Assembly: GCA_018607365.1 (NCBI GenBank)
Contig: JABBBT010000033.1
Coordinates: 1-59,278 of the forward strand
Direction of reading: 5' to 3'
Length of the DNA: 59,278 nucleotides
Origin: SAR86 cluster bacterium
GTDB taxonomy: Bacteria > Pseudomonadota > Gammaproteobacteria > Magnimaribacterales > D2472
The stretch's first letter is position 1; each line of letters starts with the position of its first letter. Positions 18,086-28,083 of the stretch are shown here, piece by piece. Both the position numbers and the translations under genes were made by a program. The notes beneath the pieces are model-generated. The model saw only the letters and a program-made list of their open reading frames with translations. It was not told where the DNA came from and ran no database searches.

Positions 18086-19361
18086 AAAACTATGGAATAA
18101 CAAAACAAGTAATATATCTGAGGAAATTACGTCTTTTTTAGCTGGTGAAGATATTGAGTTGGACAAATTTATATTCATTTATGATGTCGATGCATCTCTA
18201 GCCCATGTCAAAGCTCTGCAGTCTATAGGGATAATAAAAAAAAATGAGCTAACAAAGCTTAGTAAAGCTCTTAAAGTTCTAAGAACGAAGTTTATTAACG
18301 GCACATTTAAGTTAACTAATAAATATGAGGATTGTCACTCAGCCATTGAGTTCTATTTGACTAAAGAGCTTGGCGATCTTGGTAAAAAAGTTCATACAGG
18401 TAGAAGTAGAAATGATCAGGTAATGGTGGCAATGAGATTATTTGCTAAAAAAAATCTTATTGAATTTAAAATAAAGAATAAATTAATTGCTGAAACTTTT
18501 TTAAACTTAGCAAAGAAACACAAAGATTTACCAATGCCAGGATATACTCATCTTCAAAGAGCCATGCCTTCTTCATGGGGCTTGTGGTTTTCTTCATATG
18601 CTGAATCCTTCATTGATAATGTAGATCTAATTAACAATACTATTGATTGGGTTGATTCAAACCCATTGGGAAGTGCGGCTGGTTATGGAGTTGCAATACC
18701 ATTAAATAGAGACTTAGTAACCAAGGAGTTAGGTTTTAGTAGAACTCAGTTAAATAGTTTGTATGTCCAGAATAGCAGAGGTAAGTATGAGATGCAGATA
18801 CTTAATACCTTGAAGCAATCAATGTTAGATATAAGAAAATTTTCATGGGATATGAGTTTATTTTTATCACAAGAATTTGATCTATTATCTATTGATAGTA
18901 AGTATTCAACAGGATCGTCAATTATGCCTAACAAACACAACCCAGATGTCATAGAGATATTAAGAGCAAATTATTCAATTTTAGCTGGCTTTTCATCGGA
19001 ACTGGAAAATTTACTCTCTCTTCCTAGTGGTTATCATAGAGACCTTCAATTAACTAAAAGAAGTCTAATAAATGGTTTTCACACTTCACTTAAATCATTA
19101 GATATTATCCCAGCTTTACTAAAGACAATTAAGATAAACAAAACTAACTCCAACAAATATATAGATAATGAAATGAAAATGACTGACAAAGTTTACTCGC
19201 TTGTTTCTGATGGAGTTCCTTTTAGAGATGCATACAGTCTAGTAAAAAATTCTGATGACCATTCTTTATTACCTGAAAGAAAATCTTTAAATCACTCTAT
19301 GGGATCGCCAGGAAATTTGAATCTCAATTTGTTAGAGAAGAGACTAAAAAAGCAAAAATAA
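18078..19361 (+). CDS. argH: Argininosuccinate lyase
   Basis: 427 residues, fumarase/aspartase superfamily. HTGRSRNDQV at 106-115, PGYTHLQRA, and the signature GSSIMPNKHNP at 279-289 holding the catalytic serine. It releases arginine and fumarate. It is the last gene of the arginine operon; argD and the acetylcitrulline deacetylase argE' are not in this window. No obvious terminator follows in the 47-base gap. Confidence 0.95.
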   Translation: MNKKLWNNKTSNISEEITSFLAGEDIELDKFIFIYDVDASLAHVKALQSIGIIKKNELTKLSKALKVLRTKFINGTFKLTNKYEDCHSAIEFYLTKELGDLGKKVHTGRSRNDQVMVAMRLFAKKNLIEFKIKNKLIAETFLNLAKKHKDLPMPGYTHLQRAMPSSWGLWFSSYAESFIDNVDLINNTIDWVDSNPLGSAAGYGVAIPLNRDLVTKELGFSRTQLNSLYVQNSRGKYEMQILNTLKQSMLDIRKFSWDMSLFLSQEFDLLSIDSKYSTGSSIMPNKHNPDVIEILRANYSILAGFSSELENLLSLPSGYHRDLQLTKRSLINGFHTSLKSLDIIPALLKTIKINKTNSNKYIDNEMKMTDKVYSLVSDGVPFRDAYSLVKNSDDHSLLPERKSLNHSMGSPGNLNLNLLEKRLKKQK

Positions 19362-19408
19362 AATATATAAGTTACTATGATTTAGTAGTTTTATTGGATA
19401 TTTAGTTT

Positions 19409-20683
19409 ATGCAAATACCTGTTAGATTCAGAGTTATTTTTATGTCATTCTTGGCTGTTTTTATTTGCTACATAGATAGAGTGAATATTTCAGTTGCCAT
19501 TATCCCAATGCAAGAACAGTTTGGCTGGAGTGAGTCTCAGGTAGGCATTATTTTTTCTTCTTTTTATCTAGGTTATATTTTTACTATGACTATTGGTGGA
19601 TTTTTAGCTGATAGATATGGTGGCAAAATAGTGCTTGGGTATGGCCTTCTTCTTTGGTCATTATTTACAGTTTTAACTCCAGCATTTGCATATAATGGAT
19701 TTTTTGCAATCTTAACAATAAGAGTCTTAATGGGTCTAGGTGAGGGCATAACCTTTCCTTCTTGGCATGCCTTATATGCTAGATGGATTCCTTTTGAAGA
19801 GAGAACAAGATCAATTGCAATTACAAATAGTGGTATTTCTGTTGGGACTGTTTTTGGATATCTTGTAACAAGTTTAATAATTGCTAGCTATTCATGGGAG
19901 TGGGTCTTTTACTCTTTTGGAATGTTGGGAGTAATTTGGTTCTTTTTTTGGCAGCAAAACGTTACATCATACCCAAGTGACCATAAAGATATATCCTCCA
20001 AAGAGCTTGATTTTATAATTAGAAAGGCACCTGCAAACTCTTCAGCCCCAAAAATTTCTATATTAAAAGTAATAACAAATCTTCCTTTTCTGGCGATAAC
20101 AGTAGCTACCTTTTGTCATAATTGGGCATTATTTATCTTTCTTTCTTATTTACCAAAATTTATTAATAGCCCTGAATCATTAGGAGGATTAGGAATAGCT
20201 TTAGATTCTAGTGTTTTTATCTTTTTAATTTTAATTCCAAGTTTTTTTTCAGTAGTCTCCCTTATTGCTGGAGGTTTTTTAGCAGACAACCTTATAAAGA
20301 AAAAATATCAAGTCATTAAGGTGCGCAAAGTTCTTAACTCTATCGGTTTCTTTGGATCTGCCTGTTGTTTATTTTTAATACCATTTCAAGATTCACACCT
20401 TTTTATAATTTCTCTTTTATGTGCAACAAATATTTGTACTGGAATTGCTGCTGGAGGTTTTGGAGTCAATCATGCTGATTTAGGTCCAAGATATACAGGG
20501 ACATTGGTTGGTATCTCTGGAAGTCTAGGCATGATCGCAGCAGTGATTGGTCCATTAGCTGCAGGCTTCATACTTGATATAACTAATTCTTGGGAATTAA
20601 TATTTCATATATGCTCATACATGTTGTTGTTTGGTGGTATTTTCTATCTGATTTTTGCAAGTACTGATAAGCAATTCGAATAA
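19409..20683 (+). CDS. MFS transporter, anion:cation symporter (ACS) type
   Basis: 424 residues with about 12 membrane segments. The N-terminal RVIFMSFLAVFICYIDRVNISVA and the MFS loop motif GGFLADRYGGK (between helices 2 and 3), plus RVLMGLGEGITFPSWHALYARW, place it in the ACS/SLC17-like branch that carries organic anions. Substrate unknown. It follows argH by 47 bases and might be read through from the arginine operon, but a link to arginine is not supported. Confidence 0.82.
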   Translation: MQIPVRFRVIFMSFLAVFICYIDRVNISVAIIPMQEQFGWSESQVGIIFSSFYLGYIFTMTIGGFLADRYGGKIVLGYGLLLWSLFTVLTPAFAYNGFFAILTIRVLMGLGEGITFPSWHALYARWIPFEERTRSIAITNSGISVGTVFGYLVTSLIIASYSWEWVFYSFGMLGVIWFFFWQQNVTSYPSDHKDISSKELDFIIRKAPANSSAPKISILKVITNLPFLAITVATFCHNWALFIFLSYLPKFINSPESLGGLGIALDSSVFIFLILIPSFFSVVSLIAGGFLADNLIKKKYQVIKVRKVLNSIGFFGSACCLFLIPFQDSHLFIISLLCATNICTGIAAGGFGVNHADLGPRYTGTLVGISGSLGMIAAVIGPLAAGFILDITNSWELIFHICSYMLLFGGIFYLIFASTDKQFE

Positions 20684-20717
20684 TATTATCACTTATGAAT
20701 TTAAGTTATAATGAACA

Positions 20718-21491
20718 ATGGACACAAAACTAGAGATAGCAAAAAACTGGCTTCCAAGATATACAGGAATGCCATTAGAAATGTTTGGCGATTATATCTT
20801 AATCACTAATTTTAAAGACTATGTTATAAAATTTGCTGATAGATTTAACTGTGATGTTTATGGCGAAGGAAGGGCTATGCAAGCCTCCACTAATAGCGAT
20901 GGACTAACAATTATTAACTATGGCATTGGATCACCCAATGCTGCAACGATAATGGATTTACTTGTTGCTGCAAAGCCTAAAGGTGTTCTTTTTCTTGGAA
21001 AGTGCGGTGGGTTAAAAAATTCTTCAGAAATAGGTAATTTTATTCTGCCAATCGGCGCTATAAGAGGAGATGGAACTTCAAATGATTATTTTCCACCCGA
21101 AGTCCCTGCATTACCCTCATTTAAACTTCATAAATTCGTTTCAGACATCATAATTGAGAAAGAAAGTGATTATAGAACTGGAGTTATTTTCACTACTAAT
21201 AGAAGAGTATGGGAGCATGACAAACGCTTTCTTAAGAGACTTAAAAAGACAACTGCTATTGGTGTTGATATGGAAACCGCAACTGTATTTTCTGTTGGTC
21301 ACTTTAATGAAATTGCAAGAGGGGCATTGCTATTAGTTTCTGATGTTCCATTAACCCCTGAGGGAGTTAAAACAGAAACATCTGATAAAGAAGTGACCCA
21401 AAAGTGGGTAGATTTACATCTAGAAATCGGTATTAAGGCTATGACCGATATTGGCAAAAGTGGAGAAGAGATAAAGCACTTTAAATACTAG
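20718..21491 (+). CDS. amn: AMP nucleosidase, short form
   Basis: 257 residues of the purine nucleoside phosphorylase superfamily. YGIGSPNAATIMDLL, GKCGGLK, NFILPIGAIRGDGTSNDYFPPEVPALP and IGVDMETATVF with SDVPLTPEGVKT match the catalytic half of AMP nucleosidase, which cleaves AMP to adenine and ribose 5-phosphate. The N-terminal regulatory domain of E. coli Amn (484 aa) is absent, as in other short forms. Confidence 0.82.
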   Translation: MDTKLEIAKNWLPRYTGMPLEMFGDYILITNFKDYVIKFADRFNCDVYGEGRAMQASTNSDGLTIINYGIGSPNAATIMDLLVAAKPKGVLFLGKCGGLKNSSEIGNFILPIGAIRGDGTSNDYFPPEVPALPSFKLHKFVSDIIIEKESDYRTGVIFTTNRRVWEHDKRFLKRLKKTTAIGVDMETATVFSVGHFNEIARGALLLVSDVPLTPEGVKTETSDKEVTQKWVDLHLEIGIKAMTDIGKSGEEIKHFKY

Positions 21492-21495
21492 TTGT

Positions 21496-21996
21496 TTAGA
21501 GAGCTAATCTTTGAAAGTAGTTAAATATATCCTGTAGACTTCTTTCTCTTGCTGTAGTCCACTCTTTTGTAGATGAGCTATTTAGAATATTCATTTCTTT
21601 ATCAAATACAATAACTCTAGGCACTCCTTTTTCTCTAGCAACTCCAAAATAATCCATAAGTTCCATATTTTTATCATATCTTCCAACATCAATATGCATA
21701 ATCTCAAAGTGCTCTGACATAAACTTTTTGATAGAAGGTACTTGCAGTGAACCATCTAATATTCTGCAATCTGGACACCAGTTTCCGCCAAATATTATAA
21801 TTGGTTGCTTTGATTTGCTTGTTGTAGCTTCCATAAATTTTTTAACATCTATCTCAGTACAGATCTCCCCATCATATGGAAGTGGCAGAGGAATACTTAG
21901 CTTATCTTCTGGATTAAGTAGAATTGTTTGTGAATTTAAATCGATAGTCATAAAAATAATTAGTAAAGAAAATATTTTTTTTAATTGTTTTTTCAT
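21496..21996 (-). CDS. Exported thioredoxin-like protein (CPDC)
   Basis: 166 residues. An N-terminal hydrophobic segment (about 7-22) looks like a signal peptide. The thioredoxin fold has the active site WCPDC in IIFGGNWCPDCRILD and a cis-Pro in KGVPRVIVF. The partner is unknown. It converges with the AMP nucleosidase gene, leaving 4 bases. Confidence 0.78.
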   Translation of the reverse strand: MKKQLKKIFSLLIIFMTIDLNSQTILLNPEDKLSIPLPLPYDGEICTEIDVKKFMEATTSKSKQPIIIFGGNWCPDCRILDGSLQVPSIKKFMSEHFEIMHIDVGRYDKNMELMDYFGVAREKGVPRVIVFDKEMNILNSSSTKEWTTARERSLQDIFNYFQRLAL

Positions 21997-22073
21997 GATG
22001 TTAGTTTAATATTAAAAGCATATTGTGAAGATTGTCTTCCGGTATTGCAATAACTTTTAATAATGGCATTTAA

Positions 22074-22496
22074 ATGATTTGGTTAGTAAGATTTTATTTA
22101 TTCTTTATGGGGATTACCTACTTACTAATAGGTTTATGGGCTATTTTAGATCCCTTATTTATCTCCATGGAGATATCCGCTCCTTCTTTTTTAGATGCGG
22201 TTGGATTGAGTATAACTTCAGAAATTGGTTACTCTGAAATTGCGGGATTATATGGTGGTTTAAACATTGGTATTGGTCTAATGTGTATAGTGGGGATTGC
22301 TAAGGAAGCTATTGGTATTTTTTCAATAAAATTTCTTACATTCTTAGCAGGGTCAATTGCGTCTGGTAGAGTACTATTTTCATTACTGCCATCATCACCA
22401 ACTTTCTTTAATAGTTTTTTTGTATTCGAAATTTGTGCAGTAGCTATAGGTTTATGTTTTTTAAGAGTATTAAGTGGATCTAAATCAGATTACTAA
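22074..22496 (+). CDS. DUF4345-like membrane protein
   Basis: 140 residues, four hydrophobic segments. Y-S-E-I-A-G-L-Y-G-G-L-N-I-G-I-G-L around 55-70 and SGRVLFSL fit the DUF4345 pattern (a G-rich second helix followed by a conserved Arg). Its 3' end overlaps the convergent antiporter gene by 17 bases. Function unknown. Confidence 0.65.
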   Translation: MIWLVRFYLFFMGITYLLIGLWAILDPLFISMEISAPSFLDAVGLSITSEIGYSEIAGLYGGLNIGIGLMCIVGIAKEAIGIFSIKFLTFLAGSIASGRVLFSLLPSSPTFFNSFFVFEICAVAIGLCFLRVLSGSKSDY

Positions 22497-23430
22497 TATT
22501 TAATATATAAATAAAATATCCTAATACAAAGCAGCAACCAATCAATCTAATAGTCTTTATTCCAAAATACTTAGATGAATACATTGTCGCAACCAAAATA
22601 AATAATAAAGTAACTAACAACATTACTAAATAATCTCTAGAGTAGATTGTTGGATGAAGAGAGGTATTGGAAAAAAATCCAAGAATTGGAACAACCAAGG
22701 CTATATTCATAACATTTGAACCAATTACATTTCCAATTACCATATCATTTTTATTTTTGGTTATTGCTGATATGGTTGCTGCTAATTCTGGCAAGCTTGT
22801 CCCAATTGCAATAATAGTTAATCCAATAATTAATTGAGGGACATTTAATAATATCGCTATAGACTCTGCATGTATGACTGCAAAATGAGATCCTCCTATT
22901 AAAGCTATTAAACCAATAGCAAGAAATAAACTGGTATTACTTATTGGAGAGTCTGGGTCTTCTATTAAGGGGCTAGTGTCTTCATGCGATTTAAATTTAT
23001 ATGTTATTAAAATAAATAAGAAGAATAGTAATACAAAAGTAATACTTTCATATGAAGTGATCTTTAGGTCTTGCAAGCTTAACCCCAATAAAATGGCTCC
23101 TAATAGAAATGGTAGGAACTGAATAAAAGAAGTTTTAGATGGCTTAATACTTATCCCAATGCAAGAAACGCCAAATATAAGAGCAATATTTGAAATATTA
23201 GAGCCAACAACTGTGCCCATGGCTAATTCTTCACTATTATTAATTACTGATGAAATACCTACAAAAATTTCTGGGGCAGAAGTGCCGAGCGCCACTATTG
23301 TTAAACCAATGGTTAATTCACTCATGCCAAGTTTTTTTGCAAGAAGTGATGAGTTATCAACAAATTTGTCAGCACCCCAAACCAAAACTGCTATAGAAGT
23401 AAGAAGGCCGACCAGATGAAATGTAAACAT
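22480..23430 (-). CDS. Calcium/sodium antiporter (CaCA family, YrbG-like)
   Basis: 316 residues, about ten membrane helices in two inverted halves. The two alpha repeats are clear: GTSAPEIFVGISSV with GSNISNIALIFG in the N-half and GTSLPELAATISAI with GSNVMNIALVV in the C-half. The acidic Glu of each repeat (PEI, PEL) binds the cation. It exchanges Ca2+ against Na+ or H+ at the inner membrane. Confidence 0.9.
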   Translation of the reverse strand: MFTFHLVGLLTSIAVLVWGADKFVDNSSLLAKKLGMSELTIGLTIVALGTSAPEIFVGISSVINNSEELAMGTVVGSNISNIALIFGVSCIGISIKPSKTSFIQFLPFLLGAILLGLSLQDLKITSYESITFVLLFFLFILITYKFKSHEDTSPLIEDPDSPISNTSLFLAIGLIALIGGSHFAVIHAESIAILLNVPQLIIGLTIIAIGTSLPELAATISAITKNKNDMVIGNVIGSNVMNIALVVPILGFFSNTSLHPTIYSRDYLVMLLVTLLFILVATMYSSKYFGIKTIRLIGCCFVLGYFIYILNISNLI

Positions 23431-23564
23431 ATCCTATTTTACATCAGAGAAATGGCTTTAAAAAAATATTTTGTTTAATTATCCGTCAATATATTTTTTA
23501 GGTGGTAGTTTTATAAAAATGCAATATATAATAAGCAGTCAAACATACACATAAGGATAAAATA

Positions 23565-24362
23565 ATGGAAATTAATAGCTTATTTAACGTTACTGGAAAA
23601 GTTGTTGTTGTTACCGGTGGATCAAGAGGAATTGGAGAAATGATAACTGCTGGTTTTTTAGCTAATGGTGCCAAAGTGTATATTTCAGCTAGGAAAGCAC
23701 CACCTCTTATGGAAAAAGCAAAAGAACTATCTGAAAGGTATAACGCAGAATGTATAGCAATACCATGCGATCTTAGTACTTTAGAGGGCATGGATTATTT
23801 CACACAACAAATTACAGAAAAAGAAAATGGTATTGATTTTTTAATTAATAATGCTGGAGCTGCTTGGGGAGAACCCCTAGAAGATTTTTCTGAAACTGGT
23901 TGGGATAAAGTAATGGATCTTAATGTAAAAAGTATTTTCTTCTTAACTCAAAAACTTAAATCACTTCTAAAAACAAATGCAACAATTGATGATCCCTCAA
24001 GAGTCATAAACATAGGATCTATCGATGGACTAAATGTTCCAGCCTTTGAAACATATTCCTACAGCACATCTAAAGCTGCAGTTCATCATTTAACAAGAGT
24101 ACTTGCCAACAAACTTGTAAAGGAAGATATTCTTGTCAATGCAATTGCCCCCGGACCATATCCTAGTGCAATGCTTGGGTCTGCAGTGAATTCGGATTAC
24201 TCTTTCATAGCAGAAGCCAATCCAAGAAAAAGAGTTGGTACCCCTGAGGATATAGCTGGGCTTGCAATATTTTTATGCTCTAGAGCAGGTGCTTATACAG
24301 TTGGTGAGACAATTACATCTGATGGTGGATTAGTAAAGACCGCAGGGCACAAGCTAGGTTAA
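23565..24362 (+). CDS. Short-chain dehydrogenase/reductase
   Basis: 265 residues, classical SDR. The nucleotide motif TGGSRGIGE is at about 17-25, NNAGA at about 95, the catalytic serine in NIGSIDG, and YxxxK in YSYSTSKAAVHHL. The arginine-containing cofactor region (ISARK) suggests NADP(H). It resembles 3-oxoacyl reductase or alcohol dehydrogenase types; substrate not determined. An AAGGATAA ribosome site and an AT-rich promoter with TATAAT near 23527 lie upstream. Confidence 0.85.
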   Translation: MEINSLFNVTGKVVVVTGGSRGIGEMITAGFLANGAKVYISARKAPPLMEKAKELSERYNAECIAIPCDLSTLEGMDYFTQQITEKENGIDFLINNAGAAWGEPLEDFSETGWDKVMDLNVKSIFFLTQKLKSLLKTNATIDDPSRVINIGSIDGLNVPAFETYSYSTSKAAVHHLTRVLANKLVKEDILVNAIAPGPYPSAMLGSAVNSDYSFIAEANPRKRVGTPEDIAGLAIFLCSRAGAYTVGETITSDGGLVKTAGHKLG

Positions 24363-24364
24363 AA

Positions 24365-25267
24365 CTATTTTTTAGCATCTATAAAAGCTTTAATAATAAG
24401 ATCTTTCATCCAAAGGTGACCGCCATCTCCTTCGTCGCTTTTGTGCCATATCAGGAAATATTCCATTGATGGTATTTCTATTGGCACCTCAATAAAAGGA
24501 AGATTATTGGCAATTGCAAAACTCCTAGTGCCCATTAAGACAAGATCTGTTGATCTTAATATTTGAGGGGCAATTAAGAAATGTTGACAGCGAAGGGCCA
24601 CCTCGCGCCTATATCCTATTTTATCTAGCTCTAAGTCAATTAAATGCAAACCTCTTCTTCTGTTAGAGACGTGCAGATGCCTTTGATTTAAGATATCTTC
24701 AATAGTAATATTTTTAATATCAGCGAGATGATGTCCATCTCTATGCATTGCGACCCAATCATCTTCAAATACCTTAAATGAATCAATCTCATCAGATACA
24801 GGAATAACTGGATCCACTACGAAATCTAAATTATTTGTAGCAAGCGCATGAACTTGGTCTGATCTGCTATAAGCATAGCTACCAAGAGATACACTTGAAG
24901 CCTTTTTATCTATCTCATTCATGATAAACGGAAGGACTCTTCCCTCAGAAACATCTCCTAATGAAAGTTTGAATGTTCTCTTTGATATCTTTGGATCAAA
25001 TGTATCAGGCTCATTAACACTTAGTTGCATAAGTGATAATGCATTTTGAATATCTTTAATAATATTTTCTGTTTTCTGAGTTGGAACCATCCCAGAACCA
25101 GTTCTAATAAAAAGGTCATCATTAAATTTTTCTCTTAATCTGGATAGAGCATTACTAACAGCTGGCTGAGTTATACCCACAACTTCTGCAGCTTTGGTTA
25201 AACTGCCCTCGGTGTATATTGCATTCAAAATAACAAATAAATTTAAATCAAATGAACTAATTTTCAT
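24365..25267 (-). CDS. LysR-family transcriptional regulator
   Basis: 300 residues. The N-terminal winged helix-turn-helix (about 6-65) reads FDLNLFVILNAIYTEGSLTKAAEVVGITQPAVSNALSRLREKFNDDLFIRTGSGM, close to the NodD/NahR-type group. A periplasmic-binding-like effector domain follows. It is divergent from the acyl-CoA dehydrogenase at 25419 and converges with the SDR at 24362. By family habit it probably regulates the divergent ACAD gene and itself. Confidence 0.9.
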   Translation of the reverse strand: MKISSFDLNLFVILNAIYTEGSLTKAAEVVGITQPAVSNALSRLREKFNDDLFIRTGSGMVPTQKTENIIKDIQNALSLMQLSVNEPDTFDPKISKRTFKLSLGDVSEGRVLPFIMNEIDKKASSVSLGSYAYSRSDQVHALATNNLDFVVDPVIPVSDEIDSFKVFEDDWVAMHRDGHHLADIKNITIEDILNQRHLHVSNRRRGLHLIDLELDKIGYRREVALRCQHFLIAPQILRSTDLVLMGTRSFAIANNLPFIEVPIEIPSMEYFLIWHKSDEGDGGHLWMKDLIIKAFIDAKK

Positions 25268-25314
25268 ATTTACCTCTTTTCAAAATTACTAGCTGATATT
25301 TTGTATTTTTTGAT

Positions 25315-25341
25315 ATAGCTTTGTTGTTAACATAGAGCTAT
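25315..25341. promoter_or_regulatory. Candidate LysR operator between regulator and ACAD genes
   Basis: An inverted repeat ATAGCT (25315-25320) / AGCTAT (25336-25341) encloses a palindrome TGTTAACA (25325-25332). It lies in the 151-bp divergent gap, about 50 bases upstream of the LysR start. LysR proteins commonly bind T-N11-A dyads in such gaps. No binding data; sequence inference only. Confidence 0.45.
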
Positions 25342-25418
25342 TATTAGTTAAATCAATAAACATACTATTCATCAGACTTATAATGGTAACAAATATAAGT
25401 ATATAAAGGGAGATTTAA

Positions 25419-26666
25419 ATGATGTCAGAACTAAGACCAATTGCTCAAGATTTAATAAAAAGAGTTGATGATTTTATTCAGAATGAAATTGCTCATAATG
25501 AAAATTTATACCACGAACAATCGAAAGATGAAAATGGAACATGGGTAGTACCTCCAATTATGGAAGAGATGAAGGCAAAAGCAAAAGCTGCTGGCTTATG
25601 GAATCTTTTTCTACCTGAAAGTAAAAATGGTGCGGGTCTGACTAACTATGAATATGCTCATTTAGCAGAAATTATGGGTGCATACGGTATTGCATCTGAA
25701 GTATTTAATTGTTCAGCTCCTGACACAGGAAATATGGAAGTTTTAGAAAGATATGGAAATGATGAACACAAAGAAAAATACTTAAAACCACTTTTAAATG
25801 GTGACATACGTTCTGCTTTTGCAATGACAGAACCTGGTGTTGCATCATCAGATGCTACTAATATAGCGTCCTCAGCTGTCTTAGATGGTGATGAATACGT
25901 TATCAATGGAGAAAAGTGGTGGACATCTGGGGCTGGAGATCCTAGATGTGAAATATTAATTTTCATGTGCGTAACGAATCCAGAAAATCATAGACACCAG
26001 AGACAATCTCAAATTTTAGTTCCCATGAATTCTGAGGGAATTGAGATTCAAAAGATGATGCATGTATTTGGTTATGATGATGCACCTCACGGTCATGGCC
26101 ATATTAAATTTACAAATGTACGAGTTCCAAAAGAAAATCTATTATTAGGTGAGGGTAGAGGTTTTGAAATTGCTCAGGGAAGGCTAGGGCCGGGCAGAAT
26201 CCATCATTGCATGAGAGCAATTGGTCTCGCTGAAAGAGCTCTAGAAATGATGTGTAGGCATGGTATGGAAAAAGTTGCTTTTGGAAAACCATTAGTCCAG
26301 CTTGGTGGCAATATGGACATTATTGCAAACTCAAGAATTGAAATAGATCAAGCAAGATTGCTTACACTAAAAGCTGCTCAAATGATGGATACAGTTGGAA
26401 ATAAAGTGGCTGCAAGTGAAATAGCTCAAATTAAAGTTGTAGCTCCAAACGTATGTTGTGATGTATTAGATAGGGCTATTCAAATGCATGGTGGCGCTGG
26501 TGTTTCACAGGTATATCCACTTGCACAAATGTATGCCCATATGAGAACTCTAAGACTTGCAGATGGTCCGGATGAAGTTCATAGAAGAGCTGTAGCAAGA
26601 CATGAGCTTGGCAAATATATGGTGAAAGATTCAGGTGTAGAGTCTTCAAACATATCCAGAAGCTAA
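25419..26666 (+). CDS. Acyl-CoA dehydrogenase, ACAD10/11-like
   Basis: 415 residues. [16 protein letters not shown] and [19 protein letters not shown] are the flavin/substrate segments; [39 protein letters not shown] and [18 protein letters not shown] at the C-terminus are typical of the ACAD10/11 branch, in which Asp in the last motif is catalytic. It probably acts in beta-oxidation of unusual or hydroxylated acyl-CoAs. A strong AAAGGGAG ribosome site precedes ATG 25419 (a second ATG follows at 25422). Likely target of the divergent LysR. Confidence 0.87.
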   Translation: MMSELRPIAQDLIKRVDDFIQNEIAHNENLYHEQSKDENGTWVVPPIMEEMKAKAKAAGLWNLFLPESKNGAGLTNYEYAHLAEIMGAYGIASEVFNCSAPDTGNMEVLERYGNDEHKEKYLKPLLNGDIRSAFAMTEPGVASSDATNIASSAVLDGDEYVINGEKWWTSGAGDPRCEILIFMCVTNPENHRHQRQSQILVPMNSEGIEIQKMMHVFGYDDAPHGHGHIKFTNVRVPKENLLLGEGRGFEIAQGRLGPGRIHHCMRAIGLAERALEMMCRHGMEKVAFGKPLVQLGGNMDIIANSRIEIDQARLLTLKAAQMMDTVGNKVAASEIAQIKVVAPNVCCDVLDRAIQMHGGAGVSQVYPLAQMYAHMRTLRLADGPDEVHRRAVARHELGKYMVKDSGVESSNISRS

Positions 26667-26673
26667 CCTTATT

Positions 26674-28083
26674 TTGACAAATAATTTCAATTTAGTTTTT
26701 TACGACACTGAAACGACTGGGATTCAGAAAGACTTTAGTCAAATTCTTCAATGCGGATCTGTTCTAACTAATAGTTCATTAGATACATTAGATGAGCAAA
26801 ATATAGGATGTGCTCCTTTACCCTGGGTTATACCTCAACCTATGGCAATGATTACTAACAAAAAGATAGATCTTTTTAATTCAAATATATCTCATTATCA
26901 AATGATGAAGGATCTTCAACTTCAATGGAAAGAATGGTCTGCACAAAACCCATCAATATTTATAACTTATAACGGGCATGCTTTTGATGAAGAGCTGGTT
27001 AGAAGACAGTTTTTTTGGAACCTATTGGAACCTTATACGACTAATACCAATGGTAATGGCAGACTAGATTTAATGTTAATGATTCATAATATTGCTGCAT
27101 ATTTTTCTGATGAAATATCTATGCCATTATTTGAAGGAGGTCCGGGCATTAGTTATAAGTTAGAGCATTTAGCCATAGAGCATGGTATTGATGCAGGTGA
27201 TGCGCATGATGCAATAGCCGATTGTAATCTTATGATTGAGATGTGCAGAATTATCAAGGAAAGACTACCTGAGGTATTTGAATCCTTTGTGAATATTTCA
27301 ACAAAGCCTGGAATTAAATCTTTGCTTTATTCTGAAGAATTTTTAGCATTGGGTGAAATTCATAGAAGGCATACATTTAAGTACCCAGTGGTTTTATGTG
27401 GTGCTGATGCTAGTAGACCTAATGAAATTGTTTTCTATGATTTAAGTTATGATCCTGAAGACATACTCGATTTAGACTTTACGGAAATAAATAAATTAAT
27501 TCAATCAAAAGGCCGAGACGGACCCCTTAAAAAATACAAAATTAACAAAACAATCCCCGTATGTTCTTCAAAATATCTTAAAAATCCAGATGTTTTTGAT
27601 ATAGAATTTTCTGAATTACAAAGAAGAGCAGATTTAGTTAGATCAGATAAAGATTTCCAACAAAAAGTATCTCAAGCTATGGAAGATAGGATGATGAGTT
27701 TTCCTGAGTCTGAGCATATTGAAGGAACCATATATTCAGGTGGTTTTCCTTCATACAAAGATAAAGATTTAATGCAAGAATTTCATATGTCTAAGGATCT
27801 TAATCATTTAGTAAAAATTTCTAGAAACTTCGAAGATGAAAGATTGAGAATTTTTGCAGAAAGAATAATATGTACTGAATATTCAACGAATATACCTGAT
27901 GATATTAACAATAGGTATCAGGAACTCATAGATGAGAGAAATGGAACAGACGGTTTGTGGGGCTCAATAGACAAATCCCTATTACAAATTGAAAAATTGC
28001 TAGTTGAAAGAGACGATGCTGAGAGTCAAAAAATACTTAGCGCTACTAAGATAAAAATTGAGTCTATGAAAGTAGGTTTATAA
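26674..28083 (+). CDS. sbcB: Exodeoxyribonuclease I
   Basis: 469 residues. The DEDDh exonuclease domain (1-185) shows YDTETTG (ExoI motif), TYNGHAFDEELVRRQFFW, and HDAIADCNLM with the catalytic H and D. The SH3-like and C-terminal helical domains of ExoI follow. It degrades single-stranded DNA 3' to 5' in repair. The only start in reach is TTG at 26674, 8 bases after the ACAD stop; no ATG occurs before the ExoI motif. Confidence 0.9.
   Translation: MTNNFNLVFYDTETTGIQKDFSQILQCGSVLTNSSLDTLDEQNIGCAPLPWVIPQPMAMITNKKIDLFNSNISHYQMMKDLQLQWKEWSAQNPSIFITYNGHAFDEELVRRQFFWNLLEPYTTNTNGNGRLDLMLMIHNIAAYFSDEISMPLFEGGPGISYKLEHLAIEHGIDAGDAHDAIADCNLMIEMCRIIKERLPEVFESFVNISTKPGIKSLLYSEEFLALGEIHRRHTFKYPVVLCGADASRPNEIVFYDLSYDPEDILDLDFTEINKLIQSKGRDGPLKKYKINKTIPVCSSKYLKNPDVFDIEFSELQRRADLVRSDKDFQQKVSQAMEDRMMSFPESEHIEGTIYSGGFPSYKDKDLMQEFHMSKDLNHLVKISRNFEDERLRIFAERIICTEYSTNIPDDINNRYQELIDERNGTDGLWGSIDKSLLQIEKLLVERDDAESQKILSATKIKIESMKVGL

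Noticed and set aside
22027-22039. GAAGA-TTG-TCTTC hairpin upstream of the DUF4345-like gene
   Set aside because: Five-bp stem with a three-base loop and no T-tract; expected by chance in a sequence of this size.
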